This document shows, piece by piece, positions 1 through 10,823 of a DNA stretch of 64,000 nt. The stretch covers positions 4,724,501-4,788,500 of the forward strand of contig LR990050.1 in NCBI GenBank assembly GCA_905147135.1. Reading direction: 5' to 3'. How positions within the stretch are numbered: position 1 is the first letter of the stretch; each line of letters begins with the position of its first letter. This stretch comes from Blastobasis lacticolella. Lineage: Eukaryota > Arthropoda > Insecta > Lepidoptera > Blastobasidae. The notes beneath the pieces are model-generated. The model had not been told where the DNA came from and did no database searches. It saw only the letters and a list, made by a program, of their open reading frames with translations. Position numbers and translations under genes: made by a program.

Positions 1-420
1 GTTTATAAATCATTAGATAACTACGTAGGTACACTTCCGTAGTCAACTAAAGAGCACGGCGCCATCGATCGTTTAACAAAGTTGTAAAGTTGTAACATGT
101 TACTTTAACTTGAGCGTTAAAGTTAATAAATCTCTTTAGGAAATCGATAACCAATTACCTACGAGTATACTCGCGTAGGTACGAAAGGCAAACATTAAAC
201 CTACATACTAAATAATTTACCAACCAGCGGTTAATCAATGTCCGCACAGTAATTATATCGATAATGTCTTGATGTAATTTTAACAATCTGTCGACAGTGA
301 TTTATATGGCGGACTATTACGCATGCGCGTTGAAACATTGGGTGCGAATATTACCTAAATAGATATCCCAGTTAAATTGTGTTAAGTTTCATGAGGCCTG
401 ATGAGACTAAGCATTAGCTT

Positions 421-488
421 AACTTTCTCGTGGGTTTTGGAACCGTAAATTAATTATAATTTACGGTTCCAAAACCCACGAGAAAGTT
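421..488. repeat. Perfect 32-bp-arm palindrome (hairpin)
   Basis: Two 32-base arms (421-452 and 457-488) are exact reverse complements separated by four bases. The arm begins AACTTTCTCGTGGG and ends CCGTAAATTA. I see no clear target-site duplication at the edges (CTT on the left, TCC on the right). A perfect foldback of this length means either a very young insertion or inversion, or selection on a hairpin. It could be a tiny foldback transposon or a hairpin-RNA precursor; the sequence does not decide. Confidence 0.9.
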
Positions 489-544
489 TCCAAACGCCTG
501 TCAATATTATAAAGGCAAATATTTCGTGCGTGAAAATTTTTTTA

Positions 545-655
545 TTGTCTAGAGGAGTACATAGACGGACGGTTCACGGTCCACCTGATGGAAAGCAGCC
601 ATCGTCAGGACATCTCCAACCTAAGGGGAGCGTATGCGGTGTCAGCCTTTGATGT
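545..655 (+). repeat. Dispersed repeat family A copy
   Basis: The segment carries the family A core: GGTCCACCTGATGGAAAG, then a CAGCCATCG block, then GGACATCTCCAACC. The same core recurs at 10391-10490, 34290-34375, 35415-35532, 43552-43672 and, reversed, at 46319-46384 and 58755-58872. I recognise the pattern as a common lepidopteran short interspersed repeat. I cannot assign it to a named family without a database search. Confidence 0.65.
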
Positions 656-679
656 ACCTGTATACATGCCTTTTTAATA

Positions 680-956
680 CTTGCACATAGTATTTTTTAG
701 TATAGTATATTTATTTTTTTATCTTTCTCTTTGTTGTTACATAGGTATGGTATGTTTTTGTTTAGATGCATACCTATAGTTATAAATGGTGTTTTGTTAA
801 CTTTTGTACATTATCATAGTTTATTTAACTAATTAAGTTGACTGTGTATATGTTGTTAAGTACCTATATCTAACTATTGTATATCCGAAAAGGATAAACT
901 GGCCCAAAGGCTATGTTCTTGCAATAAAGAACTTACTTACTTACTTACTTAAGAAC
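680..956 (+). repeat. LINE-like 3' end with (CTTA)n tail
   Basis: An AT-rich non-coding stretch ends with an AATAAA-type signal (about 924-929) immediately followed by four to five TTAC/CTTA units (about 931-953). A polyadenylation-like signal running into a short tandem tail is typical of the 3' end of a non-LTR retrotransposon. A reversed tail of the same type occurs at 61871-61891. No coding part is recognisable upstream, so the copy is strongly 5'-truncated. Confidence 0.5.
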
Positions 957-1660
957 ACCATGCTTATTCCACATATTGCACGTGTGCGGTAAAGGCTCGC
1001 GATGCCCTTAGGTACGTTAGTTGGATGCCAGGCATCTATTTGGTGTGAATGAAATTGATCCCATCGTCGGAGGGTGCGGTGACGAATAAGTAACGGCGGC
1101 ACCAAGTTAAACAGTTCTTCGGAACATTCCCCGTCATACAGACGTTAGATAACACACAGAGAGCCAACGTCTCTCATATATTCTCTTCATAAAACCATTA
1201 CCGGCAGGCTGCAACCAATTATTAATCATCTCATCTCCCCAGGTGTGTACTTGAAAAACGTTACAAAACGAGGATTACATTCGGCTCAGATCCTCCATAC
1301 AATTTTCGCAGGTATTCATAGGTTTACGAGTGACCCGTGGCGGCACTATTGGAGTATAACGAAGGGAGATGGATCCCGGGCGCCGTATTGATGGGGGCCA
1401 AGTGCCGAATCGATCGCATGCCGCGCCGCAGAGAAATGATGCAAATCCTTATAAATGATCGCCGCAACGATTATTTATGGTCCCATTCTATTGACCACTC
1501 TTGTTTCGCGGGAATGCGGAGAATAATTAGGACCGGTACGGCTGCGGGATGCGTCTTGCATTCGTGGTGAATCGTTATAAATGCTTATACATGATTTATG
1601 TGAGTTTTGGTCGCATGTTTTGAAGTTGATTGTTCGAAGAGCCACAAATCACTGCATAAA
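957..1660. other. Unassigned stretch, no gene recognised
   Basis: There is no repeat or exon that I can name. A 77-codon open frame at 1337-1570 (+) is short, lies in a slightly GC-richer patch and has no recognisable motif, so I do not call it a gene. Confidence 0.4.
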
Positions 1661-1679
1661 TTTAAAATACAAAGTCCCA

Positions 1680-1850
1680 CGCCGCGTCTGTCTATCTGTC
1701 TATTTGCGATAGACTCAAAAACTACTGAACGAATTTTCATGCGGTCTTCACAAATAGACAGAGTGATTCATGAGGAAGGTTTTAGGCGTATAATTTATTA
1801 AGGTAACTTACTACCCGTGCGAAGCCGGAGCCGTTTAGAGCTAGTGTTTA
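1680..1850 (+). repeat. RTE-like LINE 3' end (CCCGTGCGAAGCCGG type)
   Basis: The order is a TCTGTCTATCTGTCTA run, then ACTACTGAACGAATTTTCAT, then a block with AGAGTGATTCATGAGGAAGG, and finally ACCCGTGCGAAGCCGG. This order is typical of the 3' UTR end of RTE-like non-LTR retrotransposons in Lepidoptera. A reversed copy lies at 4785-4965, and a more distant relative at 63060-63258. No coding sequence is attached. Confidence 0.7.
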
Positions 1851-2300
1851 TAAGTGACCACAGAGTGGTCAGTCTCGGTCGAGAGGAAAATAAAACGATA
1901 AAATTCGCACTCTCCTAACAAGGCGAAGCGTGTTTGCGGGGGAATGTACAGCGCTATTACCGAGTATCAGCATTGGATTTAACACAAACGGGTTCGGCCA
2001 CTGTTTCCTTTAAGGACTGGTCGTAGATTACCAACCTATGATATATTGGTGACTCGCTACCACTGCCCACAGTATCAGCTACTACGCGGGGACAGCGACG
2101 CATTACGGAATGGGGCACAGAAACTCCCGAAACTTGAAATCGTTTGTCTAAATTACGCCGCAATTAGGGACCCAATTAAACAATTTATCGGGCCCTTGGA
2201 GTTGTTTAGGTCTAATTGAATAAGGGCGGGATGTACGATGCCGTATAAAAGTGTAATAACTTTGGTCAGCTTACGGGACACAGTTTATACAACCTATGTA
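1851..2300. other. Unassigned stretch
   Basis: I recognise nothing here. A 68-codon frame on the minus strand (1957-2163) has no motif that I can identify. Confidence 0.35.
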
Positions 2301-2301
2301 T

Positions 2302-2353
2302 CTATCAAAATGGCAAATAACCAATATATATTGGGTATTTGCCATTTTGATAG
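2302..2353. repeat. Near-perfect hairpin, 25-bp arms
   Basis: Left arm 2302-2326 and right arm 2329-2353 are reverse complements with one mismatch. The outer arm reads CTATCAAAATGGCAAATA and the centre is TATATAT-like. The size resembles a small foldback element or a pre-miRNA-like stem, but the loop is very short for a microRNA precursor. Confidence 0.8.
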
Positions 2354-2354
2354 T

Positions 2355-2520
2355 AAAGCTTTCCGCCTGCGGTTCCGCCCGCATGGGCGACACGTTCTAT
2401 TGCGCGAGATTATGACTATCCTCAGATGCTAAACATGTCCATTCCGAATTTCATTAAAATCGGAAATAGATCTGAAGGTATAACAGACAGACAGAGTTAC
2501 TCTCATTTTAGTAGGGTTAC
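2355..2520 (+). repeat. LINE 3'-UTR-like repeat
   Basis: The segment shows CCGCCTGCGGTTCCGCCCGC followed by an ATTTCATTAAAATCGG block and a CAGACAGACAGAGTTACT run. This block order is common in lepidopteran LINE tails. No open frame of note and no terminal repeats are present. Confidence 0.55.
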
Positions 2521-2529
2521 GCTTATGAT

Positions 2530-4260
2530 CAAACGTTTCACTATTCTCTACTATAAGACTATCTGCCGAATCCAACATAGCTTAGATAACAATATCTAAA
2601 GTCGTCCGCGCACTGTTTCCTAACGCCCTGACTATGGCCCTGCCAATCCCCGCCGTTAGGAACACCAGAAGACGAAGTGAACGCGCCAACTTAAAGGATT
2701 GTGTGCCGGCCGGTGTGCCCATGACGGCATCGGATGAATTGTATCGCCGACGAAGCAATAAATTGCAGTTATCGACCGCCTTATAAGTGAAATTGTTTCA
2801 AGAGAAAAGGTAACGTTCGTTTTATCGCAAGACGGAAGCGCTCGTCGCCGTCCCTTGATGGCTTCAGCGGCGCGGTGGCGGTGTCTATTGAATTTTATAG
2901 CGAGAAAAAAGTGCCGGTCACGTATTTTAAGTGGTCATTCCACCGCTTTATACGACAATAAAGATAATGTTTCACAGAAATAAGAAAATTATATTGGGTA
3001 GGTAATTAAGTTTCACAGAAAATGAGATTAATTAAATTGCACCGATTAGTTTAGTTGGCAGAACATAACAGAATTACGTAACAGACGCAACGCCGAAGAT
3101 AATAAAACCTACGCCTACTTATTCTTGGTCGTACCCAATACCGAATTTTATTCCCTATGTACTGAAAATAACCACCACTTGTTTTCAATGAAATATTTTC
3201 GGTTGGCGTTCCATTCGTTTCAATAATTCCCAAGATTCGGAATATCTCTCACCTTTTGTGCTAATATTATTCCAAGGAAAAGTTTAAGCGGGACCGGCGA
3301 CATTATTCGCGACGCTGCCACTTTTCCCGGTGCTTTAATATTAGCCTCCTGGGTGGGGATACCCAGAAATATGCAGAGAAATATCCGGGTGACGGTATAG
3401 AACCCGGGTGAGGTGAGGTTCGCGCGATATTCAGATTACGCGGCTGATCTCGCGGGAGACCGTGCGATATTGAGTTTTTTAATCTTTTCTCGGCGGAGGT
3501 ACTACTACTTTACCTACAAGTTGATGTGACTTGAGAAATATTGGAACAGTTATATAAATTCACGAGTCTGCCTTTATCTTTATTAAATTAATTGAGTACC
3601 TATACCTACCAAGCCTTTTAACAGAAGTCTGGAGGGTTATTTTCTTATTTCAGCCGTTTTCTCGAATATATCTCGAGCGCTCGTTTCCGCAAGACGAGTC
3701 AATCGTATCACCGGAAAATTTCGATCACGAGTTTGCCATGTCAAAGCCATGTATGTATAAAGTATTTGGTTCGCTCATTCGTATGTGTGAGTCATAATGG
3801 TAGAAGTGTGGGTACGTCATTCGCGATCGGGCTCCGAGGGTCAAAATTGTCTATACATAATACAAAAAATACTGTCCGCGATCGATTCGGGAACACAGCG
3901 ATTTAGCAAATTAAATTCCCTGATTAAGAACAATCGTCAATATCAATCCGACTTCAGTTAAAAAGTGCAAATTAAAGGTTTGGTAAGGAGTAAAAGGCAG
4001 AATCGCTTTTAATAAGTAAACTAACTCTGTATTTTTCATTAAAGTTCTATGTGTACAATAAACTGGAAAAATAAACACATAATTCATTTATATTCTATTT
4101 TACCTATCTAAACGAAGCGAAAAGGCGTAACGGATCACCAAAATCACACTTAGTGGCTAGGTAATCAATTACAATTTATAATAACAACTAATTAGAAACA
4201 CAAAACAAGCAACCCTACCAACGACGTCCATTCACGCGAATTACTACATCAAATGTCTTG
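2530..4260. other. Long stretch without recognisable gene
   Basis: I see neither a coding region nor a repeat family that I can name across this 1.7 kb. It contains moderately GC-rich patches (2590-2740 and 3300-3480). The only notable open frame is 60 codons (3051-3233, minus), without motif. It could be intronic or intergenic. Confidence 0.4.
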
Positions 4261-4265
4261 CCGTA

Positions 4266-4335
4266 CAAAATGACATTTTGTCGCGCGCGTGTAACGGACG
4301 CGCGTAGGTGGTAACTGGTAACCACCACTGGTGGT
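4266..4335. repeat. Cluster of four small palindromes
   Basis: Four inverted repeats follow one another within 70 bases: CAAAATG-A-CATTTTG (4266-4280), CGCGCGT / ACGCGCG arms (4284-4290 and 4298-4304), GGTGGT / ACCACC arms (4307-4326), and ACCACCA-C-TGGTGGT (4321-4335, overlapping the third). The GGTGGT blocks could form alternative stems. Function unknown; it may be a decayed foldback element or a regulatory patch. Confidence 0.7.
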
Positions 4336-4784
4336 AACTTGGCAACGTAGGCGTGCCTGTTCTAAGCACAATTAAAGCTTCACTTTACATACAATGGACG
4401 GGTCCCCAGCAGGCTTGAGTGGGTCACTTCATTGGATTGATCGCTCAGAGTGGCGCGATCTCGAAAGCTTTAACCTACACTTGTACCACCTTGCATTGTT
4501 CTTTTTCAAGCGACAAGGGGACTGACGGTACAATGAACTGTCGCCCATAATATCTACGACTTACAGACTACGAATATTACAGTTATGTTATGTAGTTCTT
4601 ACTATTGTGTGAAATGAAAAAGGGGTAGGTACCTACGCAACCTACCTCGTAGGTACGATTAAATAGTAATGTTTTTGTTTCTGGTAAACCGACATATGTG
4701 TCATATCTCATATGTCATCAGATATATGATATATGTATTAACGACGCGGTACTAAACTATTACATAAAATGTTTATCTATGTAC
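4336..4784. other. Unassigned stretch with an ATATG-rich patch
   Basis: No gene is recognised. Positions 4688-4740 are rich in short CATATG / ATATATG palindromic words, and 4625-4655 shows the GTAGGTACCTAC-type words that are frequent throughout the window. Confidence 0.35.
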
Positions 4785-4965
4785 CACTAGCGCCCCGCCC
4801 CGGCTTCGCACGGGTAACCTTAACAAATTATACACCAATCTTCCTAATCAATCACTCTGTCTATTGGTGAAAATAAGTTTAGTGGTTTTTGACTTTATCG
4901 CGAACAGATAGACAGACAGACAGCAGCGGCGTGGGACTTTGTTTTACAAAATATAGTGAAGAATT
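4785..4965 (-). repeat. RTE-like LINE 3' end, reversed copy
   Basis: Read on the minus strand, this repeats the order seen at 1680-1850: a GACAGACAGACAG-type run, an AAACCACT block, AGAGTGATTGATTAGGAAG, a TATAATTTGTTAAGG block, and CCCGTGCGAAGCCGGGGCGG at its end. It is the same family, inserted in the opposite direction. Confidence 0.75.
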
Positions 4966-5129
4966 TCGCGCCCGTTCACACCCATCAGTCACTGCGTTTC
5001 CAGTAGCATCTACAGCGCGCCGTGCCGTGTTTTAGCAACAAATGCTCCCTTGTGGCGCCTGTGACGGGAAGCTATCAATTTATAGCGGGTTCAGAGCCGC
5101 GGCTGGTAATTGATGTGCGCCACTACCAC

Positions 5130-5320
5130 GGCGGACCGCTGACCTGGTGCTGCTGCGTTTGCACCGAGCCAGCAGCTTGCTAGGCTAGTGACGAATGATG
5201 GGATTAAAGGTTAGGAAGGTACGACGGCTGGCGGACCGCTGACCTGGTGCTGCTGCGTTTGCACCGAGCCAGCAGCTTGTTTGGCTAGTGACGAAAGATG
5301 GGATCAAAGGTTAGGAAGGT
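5130..5320 (+). repeat. 100-bp-period tandem duplication
   Basis: Two copies (5130-5220 and 5230-5320) of about 91 bases each are offset by exactly 100 bases and differ at only a handful of positions (for example CTAGG against TTTGG, and GAATG against GAAAG). Each begins GGCGGACCGCTGACC and contains CTGCTGCG and CCAGCAGC, which can pair in a stem. The segment is GC-richer than its surroundings. High identity suggests a recent local duplication. Confidence 0.9.
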
Positions 5321-5334
5321 TACAAAATATAATC

Positions 5335-7585
5335 TGTCCAAACTGACTTGTCCTATTTGGTTCAGGAAATTATGTATTTAAATGGATAATGTGCAGCAGT
5401 ATTCGTTGAAATTCACATTCTATGTATTTCTTGTATAATTCAAGACATTTATAAACAATATACGTAGCGTGATTGATACGGCAAGTCGTGATTTTGGGCA
5501 TTGTTTGTTCACCAAATAAGACAAGTCAGAATAAACAGAACATATGTCTCTGTATGTATTGCCCAGTATAGAGTACCAATGTATCTAAACAATTTCAAAA
5601 TAATATTGATATCCATATGCCTTTTCTAGCTTGACATGATACAGGGACCAAGCCTATTGATTTCTTCATTATTTAACTGGACTCTAAACTGGACTTTATT
5701 GCTTGTGTTGTTACTGTAATTGACAACTGTACGTACCGCATGTGGATTGATGTTTTGTCGTTGTCAGCTAATAAGTATGAATAATATAGTAAATCGATAT
5801 CTTTTTACGCTTTTACGGCGAGCTACGTTCTGACGTTTTAAACGAAAGATATAAGGTTATAGGTAGATAAAAGTATAACGGTTAATAAAAGTTATTTAGT
5901 ATTTAGGTGAAATGGATAATTAGCCCACATTACATCTTCCTTGCATTAATTAGACCAAGGTCTTCCGCTTAAACCTGAGACAGGCTAAACAGTTTCGGGA
6001 GCCAATTGGCACCCCGTGACGGCAGATTGAGTAATTATTCTATGTTTTAAAGGCGAGTAAACCCTGATTTAACAAGTAGTCAACCACCGGCAACTATAAA
6101 CGCGGATATGATTTAAGACAAGTCCAGTGAACGAGGCACCGGTCAATAAGTGGATCACCGGTCCTGATAGATGTGTTTTGTCACTTGGACAGCGCTGTCT
6201 CCGCTAGATTGCCCAAGCTCATTACGCGACCGTTCGATTGTGGCCCACTGGCTCCAGCAACTGGCCAATCAATAATGCGTATTCCACTTACCTGCGTCTG
6301 AACGAGCCATTTATCGGGACGGTTTGTAATAGTAACTGATGTAATCGTAAGTTTTCGAGACTTAAATTACATGGTGCGAGCAAGTAATGAACCCGTTCTA
6401 AGGTGGGATGTGTGGAATGCCATAGTTTCGCGTGTAATTGCCCTGTGGCATTCAATGAAAGGCAATACGTCGGTTCCAGTCCAGATCTTTCGACAGGGAC
6501 CATATTTAATTGCCGTTAACTCATTAGATACCTGCGTCAGTTGTGCTGATGGGCCTAGTTTAGTATTCAGTTCACATCACTTATTAATTTTTTTGCTCGC
6601 AGCGCTAAGCAATTGTATTGAAATTGACTTGTATGTATAATTGTGGAAAACTGCAGGTTACTGCCCCCACAAACTAAAGATGGCGGGGGACAGGATGAAC
6701 TCTGGAACTTACTCGGAAGGTGCACCGAACTTCATACTACAAGGATTCGGTAACCTGAGAAGTGCTAGACGGTTTTCCGTCGATTAATTGTACCTACTTA
6801 CCTACCTATATTTTATTAACATTGCAAATAATCTAAGTTGTTGCTAACAATCTATGGACCTATGGTTGTCTGAAAATAAATGATTTTTATTTATTTTATT
6901 GTTATGAATATTTGATACGAAACACATAAAAACGCCAATACTATTGATTAGAAACATACCTTCGATAAAGCGTAACGCTCTCGAGTTAAACGCAATGACT
7001 CACTGTGAACAAATGTGCCTCAGGTGTTTATTTTACTAACACGCATCCGCATTGATAGAGAAAGTGAGCCATTGTGAATCAGTATTGAAGAGTGAACCGG
7101 TTGTTCTGTATGTTAATGAGGCCCAAAGCGCACGCGCGCTTTTACATGCTGTCTGCGGCACCTCAAGCAAACCGACGAGCAGAAGATCAAAAAACAATTC
7201 ATTAGCAATAACAAGTCTGCTTCAGAGGTTGTCCACCTAAGTTTGCATACCCTATTGTCAGTTTGAGCACAAACTTACTACAAGAGTCTCATGATCGTTA
7301 TCACAGTTTGTTGTCACGTGTTGCGGAATTGTCATGTGGTAGTTGGTAATTTATGTGGTGGTGGGGAAAAATCCATGATTGGGACTAAAAATAAATTCTA
7401 AGCAGTCTTTGCTTGTGGGACAAAGTCGTAAGGTTTATAGTTAAGTATTAAGTATTTTCAAATTCAAAACAGTTCCCACGGAACCAAGCTGTATCCGAAC
7501 CTTGTGCTTCTTACCTAAATTCACTATTATCTAGCTCGCGGTCAACCCAGCTTCAGTTAAATCCCGCTTTTATGCAAGATTACTG
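5335..7585. other. Long stretch without recognisable gene
   Basis: There is no gene or named repeat in this 2.2 kb. Overlapping open frames on opposite strands (6371-6640, 89 codons, + and 6288-6503, 71 codons, -) lack motifs and contradict each other as coding calls. Confidence 0.4.
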
Positions 7586-7589
7586 AAAT

Positions 7590-7890
7590 GTGGTGTTTTT
7601 AACACCCGCCGAAAAAGAGGGATGTTACAAAGCGTGAATATCTGTGGCTCTGTATATGTGTGTGTCTGTCTGTGGCATCGTAGCCACGGATGGACCAGTT
7701 TTCTAAAGTTGAAAGTCAGTTTAATCGAGATCCTAGCTTTGTCTCATTAAAATCGGTTCAGAAGTTCAGGAAATATTTAAGTATCTCTACATCTCATCTC
7801 ATATCTATTACATGTACTCTAAACTTGGTCGGGGGTTTTCGGACGTTGTTCGGTCGGGTAGCTTACCCCACAACCCCTTTCTGCACATAA
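7590..7890 (+). repeat. Lepidopteran-type interspersed repeat (LINE tail?)
   Basis: The segment reads CCGCCGAAAAAGAGGG, then CTGTGGCTCTGTATATGTG, then TGTGTCTGTCTGTGGCATC, followed by GGATGGACCAGTTTTC and a TTCAGAAGTTCAGGAA block. The block order matches the untranslated tails of insect non-LTR elements as I remember them. There is no attached reverse-transcriptase sequence. A 66-codon frame inside it (7690-7890) is incidental. Confidence 0.5.
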
Positions 7891-8374
7891 GTTACTAAAT
7901 AATCGTACTACAAACCGACCACCGCAACCAATTCAGAGCGGCGGCTCCAAACTAGGAATGCAGACACTGTTATAGTTATTATTTGTCTCCCAGCGGCTTA
8001 GCGGTCAGCTACCACTGCGCACTGCTGCCAGATATGGTCCCCATTAAACCCGTCTTAAGCTGCCTACTTACCGACATTCGGCTAATATACAACCGCATTT
8101 ATTTGTAAACCCGGAATGTCATTACGACCGAGACATTTACAGCTGATAATTTGTCAATAACTTAGCTTAATCGTTGCTATTAATCATATTGAAGTTACCG
8201 ATTGTTTGCAATTGTTTGGATATATTTTGATGGCTTTAAGGTCGATTTTTCGATGTTTGTTTCTCCGTTTAATAATTCACTGGGATATTACTCTGACCCG
8301 TTTCGATTTGATTAAATTTTAAATAAAATAAAATTGGAACTCATTTTTCGGATTACTTCATCATCATCAATATA

Positions 8375-8575
8375 TCACATCAGCCGAAAGCCCGCCCACT
8401 GCTGGGCATAGGCCTGCCCCAGAGATCTCCACAAAGGCCGGTCCTGTGCCTTCCGCATCCAGCTGGTACCTGCGATCTTTACCAAATCATCGGTCCACCT
8501 TGTGGGAGGCCTACCCACGCCGCGTCATTCGGTAAGTGGTCGCCACTCGAGTACTTTAATGTCCCATCGGCCACT
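8375..8575 (-). pseudogene. RTE-type retrotransposon ORF, C-terminal fragment with in-frame stop
   Basis: Read on the minus strand, this encodes about 66 residues with a recognisable C-terminal tail of the endonuclease/reverse-transcriptase polyprotein of RTE-like LINEs. The landmarks in order are a WDIKVLEWRP segment, GRPPTRWTDDLVKIAG, a WMRKAQDRPLWRSLGQAY segment and AQQWAGF, then a stop at 8375-8377. An in-frame TGA interrupts the frame between LTE and RGVGRPP. Another stop (TAA, 8576-8578) marks the upstream limit of the open frame. The catalytic RT and endonuclease domains are absent, so this is a dead 5'-truncated copy. A CATCATCATC run at 8358-8369 (GATGATGATG on the coding strand) is the usual 3' tail type. 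The clade assignment is from memory. Confidence 0.85.
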
Positions 8576-8579
8576 TTAA

Positions 8580-9420
8580 CAATGAACAAATACAGATATC
8601 GTACCTACCTACATTTCTTCTGTAGCTTGCGCCCGAGATTTTGCCTATGTCTTGTGGTACGTACGTGCCTACATTCATCGAAAAAGATCACGAAGATATT
8701 GATTTATCAATATAGGTAAGCTTATAGTTGTATAGTTTTGGGCTCATACGATAATTACGTTTAGATGTACATTAACCCAGTTTGGGAATAATGATGGCAC
8801 GGATCCGTAAAGGGTCAGTTTTAACCTGCTTAGGCTTTATCCCGAAAGTTTTGGTACCGCACCGAACTGATAACTTTAACTACGTCCATTGAGTATACAG
8901 ATTGGTTGGTTCGACAGCTGATCGATAAATTTATTCGACACTATGCTATTTTTGTAAAATTGTAATAGTTAAATTAGAATTGTCATCGTTTCAGTCGTTG
9001 AATCGTCCAATGCTCGAGTTCGAATTAATTTTTTATCACTGTCATTAGATATTTAAGAGTCGGACTCTTGTCGATGGAGCAATTGAAATTCTTCTCTCCT
9101 ATCTGCTAACCCCTTCCCTTCTTTTATATTCAAATTAAATTACTAATCAGTCAAGACTTTTTAACCTTTCACAAGTTAGATCACTGTATCGGTCATAATT
9201 TAATTAGAATATCGGTTCCAAGTAAAAAATCAGCGAGGAGGACTAGGAGAAGGGAAAAAATTTCAGCAGTGTATAACTGTTAATTACCTATCCATTTAAT
9301 TGACTTTCCCATGAGAATTCGAGGGAATGATTTTAATTTATGTTGCATTCTTACTGCCTTTGTATCAGTCCAATGAAATTGAGACCTTACTAGAGTTTAT
9401 CAACATGAGATATCACCGCT
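8580..9420. other. Unassigned AT-rich stretch
   Basis: No coding sequence or named repeat is recognised. The sequence is AT-rich with only short open frames. Confidence 0.35.
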
Positions 9421-9424
9421 GTCA

Positions 9425-9500
9425 TGATTCATCAACAGCCTATAACATTCCAGTGCAGGACTGACGCCTCCTCCACCTTAGTGGAGGGCATTGCCATTTA
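9425..9500 (+). repeat. Dispersed repeat family B, fragment
   Basis: The core ATCAACAGCCTATAACA, then AGTGCAGGACT, then CCTCC and a GGAGGGCATTGCCA block match the start of family B. Better copies are at 18831-19090, 54086-54265 and 61328-61495, and on the minus strand at 24263-24549. Only the first third of the unit is present. Confidence 0.6.
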
Positions 9501-9504
9501 TTTA

Positions 9505-10385
9505 TGTATTTATTAGTACGGTCCATCCGTTCGGTGTATGTCACAGACAGACACACCATACACAAAGCCACAGGCACACACATCAAACTTATGACACCGT
9601 TATTTTATCGTCGGGGGTATTAAGAAATACCTAATTACTTAAGCCTACTACGACACACACGTGCACGATACGTTCTACACGAATTTCATGAATTAGTCTC
9701 GTAATGAAGTTCAAAGTAAGATGTATTTGGGCAAAGATGGAGCTGGCTAATGGCAACACTCGAGTTTTAGCGCTCACTCCGTTTGACATCAAAGTGAGCG
9801 AGCGAGCGACGCTTAGCGAGTTACGGCTCATCTGTTGAATTATACGTTTACGTTAGAAATGAGCTGTAATTCTGGAGTATAATTTTTAAGTCCCCTCTTA
9901 AGTTTAATTGCTTAAACCATCTGGGACACCCTTATTGACATACGTACGTACCTAACTACCTACTTCAGTGTTTTTTCATTCACAATTTCAATAGCTATTT
10001 CTTTCTCCGAGTTTAAAAAGAAGTCACTCGGGAACTAGTCTGTCTCAAATGCGAGATTGTTAAGCTTCTGACAAGCTTCACGACTATTATAATTAGCAAT
10101 CAGGAAGACCTACTCAACCGTCAGATACAAATCTTCCAGCCCAAGGCGCCACAGAACGAATGATACTCGTCCTCAGTCCAAGTGACTCATAAAACCACGG
10201 CATAAAACTATCTTGTTACATAACCCATTCAATTTGCCATTGAACAGTTAAGCAACGGGCGATGCCATCGACACAGGAAACCTTCGAGCGGCGTCATACA
10301 AGCGCGGTGGTGTTAAACGTTCAGAGCAGTGCCAGACGATGACATCTCAATAGTCGTCTCATCACCAAACTTTGTTGTTTATCAT
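9505..10385. other. Unassigned stretch with a CA-rich patch
   Basis: A CACA-rich low-complexity patch spans 9543-9590. A 66-codon frame (9631-9831, minus) has no motif. No gene is recognised. Confidence 0.35.
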
Positions 10386-10390
10386 GTTTT

Positions 10391-10600
10391 TTTATAACCC
10401 AGGGAGGCACACGGACGGTCCACCTGATGGAAAGTGGCCACCGTCGTCCAGGACATCTGCAACCTGCAGGAGGAGCGGATGCGGTGTGAAGAACCCCATG
10501 TTTTTACGGGGTCGGCAACGCGTGCAACTGCGGTGACTGCTTACCATCATGCAGGCCGCAAGCTTAAGGGGTGTAAGCCACCTTTGTGGTATAAAAAAAA
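10391..10600. repeat. Two family A copies in inverted orientation
   Basis: Positions 10391-10490 carry the forward family A core (GGTCCACCTGATGGAAAG, then GACATCTGCAACC). Positions 10527-10598 carry the reverse complement of another family A segment (TGCGGTGACTGCTTACCATC, then GCAGGCCGCAAGCTTA and CCACCTTTGTGGTATAAAAA). The two halves come from partly different sections of the repeat. The arrangement looks like one copy inserted next to or into another, or like a rearranged copy. A-rich runs follow at 10586-10609. Confidence 0.65.
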
Positions 10601-10823
10601 ATAAAAAAAAATGTTGTAGTGCAGAAGTCTTTCTTCGGGACTTCGAGCTCATTACACATCTTCATCATCATCTTTTCGTGTCTAGAAACTTAGACATGTC
10701 AGGGCCTCAAAATTATTAAAACATAGTCATGACATTCTTGGTAGTTTGTAATACCTATGATGTGTCTATTGTTTGTTGGTGTTTAAGGGGTCACTCCTTA
10801 AACATCGTGAGCTTTTCATACTC

